Shown piece after piece: positions 1 through 11,401 of a DNA stretch of 64,000 bases (the stretch's first letter is position 1; every line of letters starts with the position of its first letter). Source of the stretch: Edaphochlamys debaryana (Eukaryota; Chlorophyta; Chlorophyceae; Chlamydomonadales). Below the pieces are notes generated by a model that saw only the letters and a program-made list of their open reading frames with translations, was not told the DNA's origin and ran no database searches. The DNA lies in the NCBI GenBank assembly GCA_016858145.1, contig JAEHOE010000040.1, forward strand, positions 62,001-126,000. The letters are read 5' to 3'. Both the position numbers and the translations under genes were made by a program.

Positions 1-526
1 CTCCGCCCTTGCACCACCATCCACCCGCGTCCACGGTGACGCTCCGCTCGCTCTCGTTGACGGCAATGACTAGGGGCCGCAGGGTCTCCATGACGACGTT
101 GGCGGGGCCGCCGGGGGCCGGAGGTGGGGCGCCGGCCGTCATGGCGGGGGTGTACCCATCGTTGGAGGGCGCCAGGGTGCCGTTGGTCTGGCAGAAGAAG
201 GGCTGGGGGCGACGGGGGGAAGATGGGAGCGAGTTGCTTGCTTGGGAGGGCTGTCCTAGCTTACTCTCCTCTGCTGTTGAGCCCCCTCCCCCCTGCGAGA
301 CCCGCCGCACCTGGTTCCAGGACCAGCCGCCCCCCACGCCCTTGACCCGGCTGTGACCCTGGACCTGTGGGGGAAGGACCGAACGGGGGAGGGAGGGAGG
401 GGCGCATGACAGAAGGCGGCCCGTCTCCCGCGCTGCCGCCGCACTCCAGACCCCTCTGCCTCCTCCCCACTGGCCACTGCCCCTACCGCCTGCCCAACGT
501 CGGCCAGTGTTTTGGGCAAGGCCGCT
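1..526 (-). CDS. FAD-binding oxidase, 5' part (aldonolactone-oxidase-like), runs off the window
   Basis: Three minus-strand exons are visible: 526-487, 364-311 and 202-1, joined by introns with GT donors and AG acceptors in consistent phase. The joined protein reads AALPKTLADVGQA, then an 18-residue exon containing RVKGVGGGWSWNQ, then PFFCQTNGT and METLRPLVIAVNESERSVTV followed by DAGG. A Gly-Gly-Gly-Trp-Ser-Trp stretch followed by a hydrophobic LRPLVIAV strand and TVDAGG fits the N-terminal FAD-binding (PCMH-type) fold of L-gulonolactone/D-arabinonolactone oxidase-like enzymes, which oxidise sugar lactones or similar alcohols. The catalytic half lies beyond base 1. The exon at 526-487 begins in phase 2, so at least one more 5' exon must lie upstream (above 526); I could not place it. 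The exact substrate cannot be told. The assignment to the FAD-binding family is moderately sure; the 487-526 exon is the weakest part. Confidence 0.5.
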
Positions 527-1310
527 CTGTGGCTGGTTGGGACCGAAACTGCCTCCCTCTCATGCCATCGCGCCCCGGCCATTAGCTTGCTCTCCTCTTC
601 CCACACCTGAGGCCACGACCAGCCATTCCGTACGGCCTTCAACCAGCTGCGCGCCTGGCGTTAGAGTGGGTGCACGAGGGTGCACGCCATTCCGTGAACC
701 CTCCCCGAACCCTTGGCTGCCCACCCGGCGGCAGGGCTCAGCGGGGTGCTGAGGTGTCAGGTGCTACCCGGAAGCAGTGCCACCAACACGACTTCAACAA
801 GCTCCAAACCGCTGTCACACGCGTTTGTGTGTTTGCAGGGCCCTGCCCTGCTCGGTGCCCGCACTGCTCCTCAGGGCATGCACGCCCGCCCCTTGACGCC
901 GCACTGTCATGCATGTCCCAAAGCCTGCTCACCTAGAACCCAGACGAGGGGCGGGTGCGCAAAGCAGAGACCAGCCGGGAGGACAGCAAGTAGCCAACCG
1001 CCGGCTCTCAAGCGTCAAGCCCCAAACGCCTCCTCCCTCGCTCAACCAGTCACCACACTGCCTACACCGCTGCCCCTACCTGCCGCTGCCGCTGGTAACC
1101 CTGCCAGGCTGTAACTGCACCTGCACCTGTACTTGTACCTGCACCGACCCCTGCCCTGCACAATGGCCACATCAACTCCCGCATTTCTCCACGCAGCCTC
1201 CACCCTAACGTTCCGCCCATCCATGCCCCGCACGTCAGACCTAACCGCCGTCGGCCGTTCAGGCCACCACTGATACGCGGCCCCCGGCACCCAGCCCCCA
1301 GCCCCAACCC
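527..1310. other. Intergenic or 5' region without a recognised gene
   Basis: No exon could be supported here, although the first exon of the FAD oxidase should lie in this stretch. A short hexamer run (CACCTGTACTTGTACCTGCAC and similar) sits at about 1116-1145. Confidence 0.4.
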
Positions 1311-3332
1311 TCAGTCCTCGTCGTCCCAGCCACTGCTCCCATCGCTCTCCTCCTCGTCCCCATCGTCCTCCTCGTCCTCGCTGCCCTGTCCCCCCCTCAG
1401 CTCCGCAATGACGCCGTCGACGTCTATGTCCTCCCACTCATCGGCCCCGCGCCTCCCCTCCCCCTCCTCGTCCTCCTCCTCCTCGCTCTCCTCCCCACTC
1501 TCTCCCACCCCTGCCCCCTCCTCCGCGTCCCCCTCCTCCGGCAGCACCGTCAGGCTGCCGCTGATCCGCCCCCCGTGCAGGTACGCGCTCCAGGCCGCCC
1601 CCTCCCCCTCCCCCGCCGCCCCCTCCCCCTCCCCCGCCGCCCCCGTCCCACCGCCCCCACCGGCCCCCACACGGCCGCCGGTTGCCGGCATGAGCCGGAT
1701 TGCGCCCGTGACCCCCAGGCCCGTGTTCAGGGACAGGGAGTCAACGCGGTCAAAGGTGGACACGCAGGCGTCCTCGCGGCGGCCGTGGCGCCAGCGGCCC
1801 ACGGACAGCCGCGCCCGCAGCCCCACGGGGAAGCGAAGGCCCTGGAAGCTGCCCTCTGGGCCCAGCCGGCCACGTGATGCTCGTCCAAGACCTCGTGGTC
1901 TACGGCAAGGGGCGCCAGGAGGCAGGCGGAGGCGCTGCGGCTGAGCTGGCAGAGCCGGACCAGGCCCGCTAGGCGGCGGCGCGCGGCGGCGTCGGTCCGG
2001 GCCCAGTTGGCGGCTGTCCAGGTGGCCAGCAGCGTCAGCACGGAGTCCTCGGAATCGGTGGCGAAGAGGTCGGACTCGAGCAGGGCCTCGAGCCCTGCGG
2101 CGGGCAGCCGTAGCAGCTGCCGCTGCAGCGGTTGGCGGTTGAGCGCCGCCAGCGCGTCGCCAAAGTGCCGTACGAGGGCGGGCTTGGCGTTCGACAGCGC
2201 GGCGGCGAAGCCCGGCTCGCTGGCGGGGTCGGGCCAGAGCTGGGAGCAGCTGTAGAGCTGCAGGACGGCCGGCTCGGCCTCGGCCTCGGCCTCGGGCCCC
2301 GGCGCCGCTGCGGAACCTGAAGCCGCCGTGGCTGCACCGCGCGAAGCTGAGCCCCGGGCCACGCCCGGGCCCCTGCCCGCATCTGCAACTCCTCGGTGCA
2401 GCTGCAAAGTCACGTGTCGTACGCACGCGGCGCCGCATCCCCGGATCTCCAGGTAGTCGGCCACCCGCACCGTCTCTAAGGCTTGTCGGATGCTGCTCAG
2501 CTCCAGCTGTCCCGTGTAGGCGAAGCGGAGGGCCAGGCGTGCGGCCTGCGCCTCGGCCTGGTCAGCCACGGGCACCGGAGGACCGGGCGGCCGCCGGGGG
2601 TCGAGGAAGGGTCGGGGCAGGACCGCTTGGAGCCGGAGCTGCTGGGCCCGCCTGGGCCTGATGCGGCATGTGGGTCGGGCCCGGTCGGCGCTGGTTGGTC
2701 CGCGGGCGCCCAGCGTGCTAGCTGTGCAGGGGTGACGGGAGAGGGCACGGCAGGGGTTGGGAAATGAGGTGGGGTTCAGACGAGGGGGGCACACTTCTCG
2801 GTCTGTAGCTTTCCCTGCTGCCTCTCAGGCCCTCGCTTGCTACGTTATACGCTGGTATGCGCAGTCAGTCAGGCCCCAAAGCTATTCTACGGCCGCCAAG
2901 AGTGCCCCAGCTGCCCACCCCCACCGCGGCACCGCACCCAAGGTGCAGCGGGCGCTGCACCTTGACCTCGTCAGCACCCCCTCTCCCGCCCCGGACCTTC
3001 CCGCACACCGCACAACAGAGCGCCCGCCCGCAGGCACATCGTAGAGCTGTTTTATAACCACGCACCTGAGCAGCGAAGCGCGTGGAGGCGAAGCGCAGGA
3101 TAAGGGAGTGGGCCGGCAGCGGTGCGCCAAACACGACCTCCCCCTCCAGCTGCGGCCGTCCATCGGTCGCGTCGGCTGCCGCGTCCCCGCGCTGACGCTT
3201 GGCAGCAGTCGGTTCAGCCTCGCGACAGAAAATCACCACGCAGTCGCTGGTCTCCTCCTGACTGAAGCTGGCTGCAATTGCCTCGGCGAGATGCGTGTTG
3301 CCGACGCTCGACTGCCGACGCGCTCTATGCAT
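1311..3332 (-). CDS. BTB/POZ-BACK domain protein with acidic C-terminal tail; apparent frameshift
   Basis: Exon 1 is 3332-3066 (89 codons, starting MHRARRQSSV) and exon 2 runs from 2638 to the stop at 1311; the junction is in phase. A split BTB domain is read from exon 1 (SDCVVIFCREAE, PLPAHSLILRFASTRFAAQ) into exon 2 (LALRFAYTGQLELSSIRQAL, VADYLEIRG). A BACK-like region follows (LEALLESDLFATDSEDSVLT, LVRLCQLSRSASACLLAPL). BTB-BACK proteins are commonly substrate adaptors for CUL3 ubiquitin ligases; that role is inferred. Near 1850-1880 the reading frame must change: BACK is read in one frame up to VLDEHHVAGW, and the next conserved block (EGSFQGLRFPVGLRARL, WSAYLHGGRISGSLTVL) is in another, with no room for a normal intron. 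The C-terminus is a long Glu/Asp-rich tail ending WDDED. It is a divergent paralogue of the BTB genes at 55-61 kb. It may be a sequence error or a broken gene. Confidence 0.68.
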
Positions 3333-4409
3333 ATGGGGGATCTTGTGTGCGTGTGGAGACTAGTGCAAATGAGCTCGTGGCCAAACTCTGTGTGGAGCCG
3401 AAGGTAGGGTTCTTGACGTGGCGCGCAATTGTCCGCCTGCCAAATGGGCACAGGGGCTGGCGCTAGTTGAAGGAGACGCGTAGCTGGAAGGAGAAGGTTG
3501 TCTGAGTCTATGCCCGGTTTTGGTACCGCGCTCAGGACGCACAGCGTAGCCAGCATGCACGCCGCACGGCACGCGCAATCCTGATCAATCCCGCCTCCTC
3601 CCTCCCCGAGGTCAGCAACCGCCCTGGCACATGGTCCGCCGTTACATGCTGCAGGCAAAGGACTTCATATGCGATGTTACTCTCACACTAACGGCTGGCA
3701 AGGAATCACACGCTCACAATAAAGGTCGGGGAGGGGCACACTGACTGCTCCGCGGAGTAGGCGTCGACACAAATCCCCGTTCTCCGCACGCACACAAGCA
3801 ATCGCCAGCTCTGCAAAGAAGGATGACAATGTGGATAGGCTAGAGTAAGAAGCGTAAAGGATAGGTTGCAAAGGGACATCAATTGACTGCTCACGAATGC
3901 CCAGACCCCCAACGCCCCCTGCCCCCTCCAGCATACCGGGGCGCCCAGGGGTCAACCCACTTTGCACGGGAAACAACAGGCAAGGCGCCTGCCGCTACTG
4001 ATATGGAATCATCAATGGCCACTTCGCACCCTGCAAGTCCCCCAAATGTACCCACGCCACCCCGCACCACCTGCCCACGTCAGCACTTCTCCCAAGTCCT
4101 GCTCAGCACCCCCGCATCCCCCCCCTCGGCCCCGCCAGGCCTCACTCTCCACTGCTGCATGTGTCCCCATCGCCGTCGCTCCGACCTCCGAGCCTCTCAT
4201 GAAGCCATCACTCCGAGCCACCCAGCACCCGCATGCACGGGCCGTCGGGCCCGGCATTCGTCCATCCCCCACCGTGCCTCATGTTCGTCCTCCAAACAAG
4301 TCGAGCGTGCAAACTCTCCAGGGTTTATTGTGTAAGCCTCGCTGCCCCCAGCACGCTGCGCCGAGTCCCTCCTTCGAGCGGGGCCGCTGCATGTTTGCTC
4401 CCCTTCCCC
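3333..4409. other. Intergenic, no gene seen
   Basis: About 1.08 kb between the BTB start and the stop of the LysM-fibrillin gene. No conserved coding segment was seen on either strand. A minus-strand AATAAA at 4329-4324, about 80 bases after the fibrillin stop, could help form its 3' end. Confidence 0.5.
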
Positions 4410-7400
4410 CTACCGGGGCATGCGTGCCACGTCCTCCGGGTAGATGCCCACGTCCTGTGGCAAGGCAGGATGGGGCGAGCAGCGGGTTGGTGATAAGCCA
4501 GGGCGGCCAAACCGTAGCCAACAAGGCTCGGCCCTTTGCCCGCCCAACGAGCAGCATCCGAGGCCCAGCCATCCTTCCGCCTCCGCCGCTTGCCCCCCCT
4601 CCCCCCCCCACCTTGAGCATGACGAACACGCGCCCCTCGTCGTCCCGGCTGATGCGCAGCGTGTCGTCCAGGTACGTGGTCAGCATCCACAGGCTGGTGG
4701 CCTCCGTCACCAGGCCGGGGGCGAAGCCGGGCGGCGTGGGCACCTGGCCCAGCCCGAACTCGGGCGACACAGCGCGGCCCAGCAGGCCCTGGGCAGCCTG
4801 GGTTGGGAGGGAGGGTGGAAGGGGAGGTGGGGGTGATGCCTGGGCCAGGTATGGTACTGAGTGTGGAGGAAGCAACGGAGGCATGCGGAACGGGCAGGGC
4901 CGGTACGAAGGATGCGGGACGGTTGCGGTTATGGTGCCGAGGGGTGCATGGTCTCGTGCTCTCGCGTACGCTCTCACCTCTAGGCCCGAGTTGATTGGCT
5001 CCAGCAGGCGCTTCACGGGCGTCATGTCCAGCCGCGCGCCCAGCACCGTGATGGAGTCGGGGACCTGCGGGTGGTGGCCGGCCGCAACGAACAGAAGGCG
5101 TAACAAGGCTGAACCCGCTAGCGTCTGGCCCGGGCGAGGAGGCCGCACTGCCGCGCTGCTGCTGATAGAAAGCTGGGCCCCAATCCACAGCCCCCCATGC
5201 CCCCACCCCCCTAAAGCCCCGTGCCCGCTGGCGCCGCCTCACCTCCAGGGCGGTCATGATCTGGGGCGTGGCCACGTACGTGTCCAGCCCGACCTTTGTG
5301 AACTGCACCTTGAACTGCCGGGGCGAGCGCACCTCCAGGCCCGCGTCCGCGCGCAGCGACAGCATCATGGGCACCGCAATGTCGATCTGCGGAGGGGCGG
5401 ACGGCGGGGAGGAGGGGCTGGGCGCTGAGTTAAGAGGCAAACGGGACCAAGGCGCAGGGAGCTTAGGGTCAAGGACGGCGTGCGGAGGGAGTCATTGGTA
5501 TCTTCGCGGCTACCGGTAGTGTGCATGTGTGAACAGTTGTGGTGGGTTCGGTGTTCAATGGGGCTGGGGCAAGCCCAGGGAGCACTCGCCTTGTTGGTCG
5601 TGTTGAGCGTTACCGGGTCCACCACCTGGTACACGTCGCCCACGTCCACCAGCGGCATCGAGTCCAGCGCCCCCAGCAGCATCAGCGTCGCAACGTTGCT
5701 CGTGTACACCAGCTTCCAGCGGCCGGACAGGGCGCTCATGGCTTGGGGCTGCGCAGGAGCAGGAAGGAGTGGGCATCGCCATAAGCTTTGAGGAGAAGCA
5801 TTCTGCGCAGAACGCTCCTTATTCCCCGCCCAGCTCGAGGAGGTGCCCATTCTCCCAACAGCGCTGACGGGATCACCCTCAAGACCAGTCCACTCCCAGG
5901 TCCTGCTCGTGCCTCAAGGCCCCCTGATGCCAAGATGTCGCCTCCACAAGCGCGCCCTCATCCGTCCCCCAAGGCTCCCTGAGGCCCCCCAAGGCTCCCT
6001 AAGGCCCCCCGAGGCACCCCCGCACGCACCTCGGTCGGCATGGTGTTGGGGTTGCGTGCCTCCAGGGCCGTGATGAACTCCTCAATGCCGGCGCGCTGTA
6101 CGGGCGTTGCGGACACGCCACGTGCGGTGCCGTACACCAGATCCAGCAGCCCGGACTTGAGGTTGACCAGCGTCGCGTCCGCGCTGGCGTCCGCGAACCC
6201 CCGCCGCGACTCCTCGTCTTCCCGGTCCCCATTGCCGCCGCCGCCGCCGGTCGTGGCCACGTGGGCCGCCTGTACGGCACGCTGCAGCAGGGGGTTGTTG
6301 TGGGGCTGACCGGGCGGGCCGCCCTGCGACGGCGGCAGCGGCGACTGCTGACTCGGCGGCAGCGTGCTGGCGGGGGGCACCTCCGCCAGGCTGTTCAGCG
6401 GCGCGTCGACCGCTGGCGTCGCCGCCGTCGACTCTGCCGCCGCCGTCAAGGACTTGGCCGGGGCCGCCGGCTCCGCTGGCGCCGGCAGGGCGGGGTACTC
6501 GGGGGGCGCCGCCAGGAGCCCGGGCGACCGTGGCACAGCAAAGAGCTTGGGGGAGGCGGAGGGCGAGGCGGCTGGGGAGCCGGGGAAGTCGGAGAAGGAG
6601 GTGTCGAGCACGGGCGGCGGCGAGGGCGCGCGGAAGGTGCGGTTGAGCGTGTCGATGATGGCGGCCGGCACGCTGCCGGCGGCCTCGGCGGCGGCGGCGC
6701 TGGTGGCTGTCACGCTGGCGGAGGCGGCCGAGGCGGCGCCAGCCACGGCGTCCAGAGCGCCGGTCAGCTGGCAAAGGGAGGAAAGCAAGGGTCAAGACAG
6801 GTTCACAGTTGAAGGGAATGGCAAGACAAGTGTCCAAGGGCTAAACGGACTCTTGGAATCATGGACTGCGGCTAGCCCCGCCTGCCCCTCGCCCTCAGCG
6901 CACCGTGCCCGCCACCGCCTCGACGGCCTCCACCGCCGCCGCCGCCACCGGCTGCGCCACCGCCGCCGCCTCCTCCGCCACCAGGCCGGCGGCGGCCGAG
7001 GCGGCGGCGGCGGCCTTCCGCTCCGCGGCCTGCTCGTCCGCCTCGCCGGTCACGTGCTCCTGTACGAGCGTGAGGGCGCGGGGGAAGGCAGGCGGTCATG
7101 GCATGCAGGTTGATGCACCCCCCAGCCCGGCAAACCTTTGCGTTCTTGAGCTCTGAGTGCCCTTCACTGCACCAGGCGTCCTTCGACCTACTTCAACTGA
7201 CCTATCCACCCACTCTAAACCCTAAACCCTAAACCCAACCACCTGCACACCCTGCCACCCTCCCCTGCACCCCCCACCCCGCCCCTCACCTCCTGCAGCA
7301 TGCGCTTCACGCGGTCCAGCACCGGCAGCGGCACGCCGGCGCTCTGCAGCGGACCCAGCATGGCCTCCACGGCCGCGCCCACGGCCCGCTGGCGCTCCGC

Positions 7401-10400
7401 GACGCTGGCGGAGGCGCTGGCCACCGCCGCCGCCGTCACCGCCTCGGCCGCCTCCGCCGCGGCCTCCGCCGCCGCCAGGCCCGGGATGGGCGGCAGGTTG
7501 AGCTTGAGGTTGGCGGTGGTGGTTGAGTCGACGGAGGCGAGCGGCAGCGGCGCCGGCGCGACGGCGGTGTCGGGCGGCAGCAGCTGGTCCGCAGCGGCCG
7601 CCGGCGCGGCGGGAGCGGCTTCTGCCTCCGCCTCCGCTGCCACGGCGGCGGCCTGCGCGGCCGCCGTCTTGCCCAGCATCTCGTCGAGGGCCGCCTCGTC
7701 GGTGTCCGACAGGCCTTCGAACGAGGCGAGGAGCCGGTCAATGGAATCCAGCAGGCCGCCCGCCTTGTCGCTCAACGAGGCCACGACCTCCTCGCTGGGC
7801 GGCTCGTACACGGCGTCAACGGTCACAGCCGCCGGTGACGTGGCATCGTCAACCGACACCACGGGGGATGACGTGGCACCGTCAACGGACCGCAGGGCGG
7901 CGGCCATGGCCGTGGTCGGGCCGTCCACGGACTTGAGGGCTGCGGCCGTCGCCGTCGTCGACGCATCGAGCGAGCTGAGAGCGGCGGCAACGGCCGCGGC
8001 GGCGGTTGAGACCGGAACTTCGGCCTCCGCCGCCGGGACCTCTGCCGCCGCGGCCTCCGCCGCTGGGGCCTCCGTCTCCGCCGGGGCCTCCGCCGCCGCA
8101 GCCTCCATCGCCGGGGCCTCCGCCGCGGGGGCCTCCGCCGCCGGAGCCTCTGCCACTGGAACCTCCGCCGCCGGAGCCTCCGCCGCCAGGGCCTCCGCCG
8201 CCGGAGCCTCCGCCGTCACGGCCTCCGCGGCCGGGGCCTCCGCCACCTGGCTCTCCACGGCCGGGGGCGCCACAGCCTCCACCTCCAGGGCCGGCCGGCG
8301 GGCCTCCGCAGCCTCCGCGCGGGCTTGCTCCTGCGGGCGACACAGATCCGGGGCTGGGTCAACTCCTGCCTCCAACCCACATCGCGGCTGTCATCCCTTG
8401 CGTATCAGCGCTTCTTACGTAAACCAACCCACATCCCTCAGCGGGTCCAGCTGGCCCACTGCCCATGAGCACGCCACGCTTTGCGTATGGTGCAATACTG
8501 CACGATACAGTACTACAGACGTACGGTACTCACGCACCTGCTCCAGCAGGCGGTTGATGACGCGGATGCGCTCCAGTACGGCGCCCGCCATCTCGGAGCT
8601 GACGGGCTGGTTGAGCATCTGCATGGCCTCCGCCATCACCCCCGGCAACGTGTCGACCTCTGCCTCAGCCGCCGCCACCACTGCCACCGCCGGGGCCGTC
8701 ACCGCCGCCGCCACCTCCACCTCGGCCGCCGGGGCCGGCTGCACGGAGGCGATGACCTCCCGTGCCGCCTCCAGGGCCGAAGACACTCGGGCGCGCGCCG
8801 CAGCCACCTGCGCAGCCGTGTCGAAGCCGGAAAGGTCCGGCTCGACCGGCTCCTCCGTCACAGCCTCCGCCTCCGCCTGCACCGCCGGGGCCTCTGCAGC
8901 CGCCGCCTCGACCGCCGCCTCGGCCGGGGCAGCCTCGGCCACGGCCTCTGCCACGGTGGCGACCGCCTCGGCGGCAGGGGCAGCCTCAGCCACCGCAGCC
9001 GACACCTCGGCAACGGTGCCCTCAGCAGCAGCCATGCCCGCCGCGGCCTCCTGCAAAGCAGCATCCGCACACCGAAATCGTAAAGCCAGGCGGAGCCTAC
9101 GGCGCTGCGCGGGCTTCCAGCAGACAGTCGTCTCCCTCCCTACGTGTCTCCCCACTAGACTACCGCTATGCTCCCAGCCGCCCCTAGGCTCATCCGCCCA
9201 GGCCGGCCTATTGGCTCGTCCTTACCTGCGCTGGCGCTTCCACGGCCGCCGCTGCCACCGCCGGCACAGCGACGGCCACCGCCGCAGCGGCGGCCACGGG
9301 CGCAGGTGCGCTGGCAGCCGCACGGCGGACCGCGGCCAGCGCCGCCTCCACCGCCTGCATCTCAACCGCCGCGTCCTGCGGTAGGCAGAGGCCACGCCGA
9401 GTCAAGCGCGTACGTCAGGCCGGCGAAGTATCGGGTTCTACGGCAAGCTCGGCAGCCCGACACCAAGGGGCAGTTGTGCAGCTGGCCGGGGCCCCTGGCT
9501 CACCTGCAGGAGGGCGCGCACCTCCGCCACCGCCGAGGTCACCTTGGCGGCCCCCGCCGGTGAGCCGGCGGCAGCGGGAGCATCGGCGGGCGCCTCCGCC
9601 ACCGCAGCCGTCGGGGTCTCGGGCGCCTGAAAGCGCGCAACCAAACACAAAGCGCTATTTACTTCATGCCAGTGGCAGCTTGCCGTTCCCGTCGTGAAGT
9701 CCTGAACGAGGGCTGCGCTACCGTGCAGCTGTTGTACCGCTCCCGTACCTTGCGGGTGAGCAGCCTCAGCGCCCCGGCCGCGAGCACGGCAGTGCCCAGG
9801 GCGCCCAAAATGATGGGCGAGTTCTGCCTGGCGAGGTCGCCGGCCACCTCCAGGGGCCCCGGAGCGGGTGTGGTGTGCGTGCTGCAGGGTGGGCGCAGAC
9901 AGACAGACACGTTGGGGCAAGGGCAGGGGTGGTGGCACCGGGGGTGCCCACGGCAGGGTACAGCGCTTGCCCGGTGCGGCACCCCGAACGGCACCCAGGT
10001 GCTCACCTCGGGACGAGGAGCTTCTGCCCGGGCTGTAGGGTGGTGGTCGAGCGCAGCACGGTACGTCCAGAACGACTGTTCTTCGGAATGGCCTCCTGCA
10101 ACGAAACGGCGACTGCCATCATCAGACAGCCCGATTTCTGTCACAGCCAAGAGTCGACCCAAACCCCACGGCCCCTACCTGAATCTGCTCGACAGAGACG
10201 CCATATGCGAGAGCGATTTGCGCCAGCGTCTCGCCGGTCTGCAAGCAACAGTGGCGGACATGTGCATGCCGGAGAGACGCTTCGGTGCTGTCGCGCGGGC
10301 CTCAATATCGACGGGTTTGAACCCAGCATATACGCATGTCGCTGCTCTGACTTGCAGCCTCACCTGAACCGTGTGCAGCGTGCCAATTTCCGCCTCGGCA

Positions 10401-10576
10401 GCCGCTTGCGTCACCCACAAGCCCTGGCGGGCCCTAATGGGCGTGTGCCCATGGACAGGGCTGGCAACTGGCTTTGCTCCGCCAGTCAGGGTCGCCTTTG
10501 CGGGCGGCGAACCGAGCGCCGATAGCATGTTGTTCGCCCGACAACGCTTCGCGGCGTCTGCCGGGCCCAGTAGCAA
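4410..10576 (-). CDS. LysM - transmembrane - Ala/Glu-rich - PAP/fibrillin fusion protein, about 1278 aa, probably plastid
   Basis: Fifteen minus-strand exons: 10576-10364, 10238-10179, 10095-10007, 9881-9749, 9626-9504, 9375-9226, 9050-8538, 8330-7290, 7059-6904, 6767-6030, 5748-5590, 5386-5243, 5064-4978, 4797-4612, 4454-4410. All junctions agree in phase and sum to 1279 codons. Residues 1-65 look like a plastid transit peptide. A LysM domain spans about 68-121 (TLHTVQTGETLAQIALAYGV to PGQKLLVPR). One hydrophobic span lies at about 140-160 (PIILGALGTAVLAAGALRLL). About 860 residues of Ala/Glu/Val-rich repeats follow. A PAP/fibrillin lipid-binding domain runs from about 1024 to the end (LKSGLLDLVYGTARGVSA, LSGRWKLVYTSN, FKVQFTKVGLDTYV, DDTLRISRDDEGRVFVMLK). 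Fibrillins bind plastoglobules and thylakoids; LysM binds glycans. The intron after 5590 is GC-AG. M17 is an alternative start. It could be two genes, but no stop, promoter gap or phase break separates the halves. Confidence 0.8.
7215..7236. repeat. Interstitial telomere-type repeat (CCCTAAA)3
   Basis: Three perfect CCCTAAA units (TTTAGGG on the other strand) inside the intron between 7290 and 7059 of the LysM-fibrillin gene. TTTAGGG is the plant-type telomere unit; Chlamydomonas reinhardtii itself uses TTTTAGGG. Confidence 0.85.
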
Positions 10577-11401
10577 CTCGGACTCACTAGATGTAAGAGC
10601 TAGAAGCCCTCCAACTCTAGAGGCCCCCGGAAACGCAAGCCGTCGTTAGCGGGGGGGGTTTCCGCATGCGCGGCTCTTTGACCGGGTAAATGAAGCGCTC
10701 TGAAGAGCGCGTCCACGTTTTGATGCCCTGTGTGTGTGAACTTGGCAGTACTGAGTCTTCCCCGCGACCATTGCCCTCGTAACTCCCCGGCCCCCGGACT
10801 TCAGGGCCCCCGCTTCCCCGGCAGAGCCTTCACGGCCCCTGCCTTCCCCGCCCGAGTCCCGGACCGCTGCTCGCCACGTTAATTCTTATACTCCATGCTC
10901 GCATGACGTTGGCAGCCCAAGCTTGAGGCCAGACCTGGTAACGCCTTACACTGTTACCTGCCATCTCGCCAAGAACGCCTCCCACGCCCCAGTCCAGCGC
11001 TGCCCCATGCCCCAATTCTCTATACCGGTATCAGTGCCACCTGCCCCAGTGCCGCCACCCTTTCAGCGTGCTCTGCTTGCTGCTGCCTGTCATCCCTAGC
11101 GCCCCGCAAGCAGTTTCTCTCCTTCGTGCTTGCTCTGCCTCATCCGCCCGGTGCCGTGGCCGAGGGCGGCTGGAGGACCCCTACACCCACTGCTTGTTGC
11201 AAGCTGCGTGAGCCCCTCAGCCCCTCAGCGATACTCAGCCCCTCCCGAATGCAACGCATACAACCCCACCTGCGCCTGCGCCAGTACTACGGTACGTGCC
11301 ACAAGGTCTACTCCCATCTCCAGCAGTCACACCCGCTCTCCACCTGCGTCTCCCTCGGCTCCTGCACAACGGCTACAAGCCTTTCCGTCTCGCGGTCTCC
11401 C
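10577..11401. other. Intergenic: upstream of LysM-fibrillin, downstream of TM9SF
   Basis: About 0.8 kb with no coding signal. It should contain the promoter of the LysM-fibrillin gene and the 3' end of TM9SF. A minus-strand TGTAA (plus TTACA near 10947) is about 450 bases after the TM9SF stop, farther than usual for an algal poly(A) signal. Confidence 0.5.

Noticed and set aside
7300..9384. 694-codon plus-strand frame of Ala/Ser repeats
   Set aside because: It is the antisense shadow of the Ala/Glu-rich exons of the LysM-fibrillin gene and crosses its introns.
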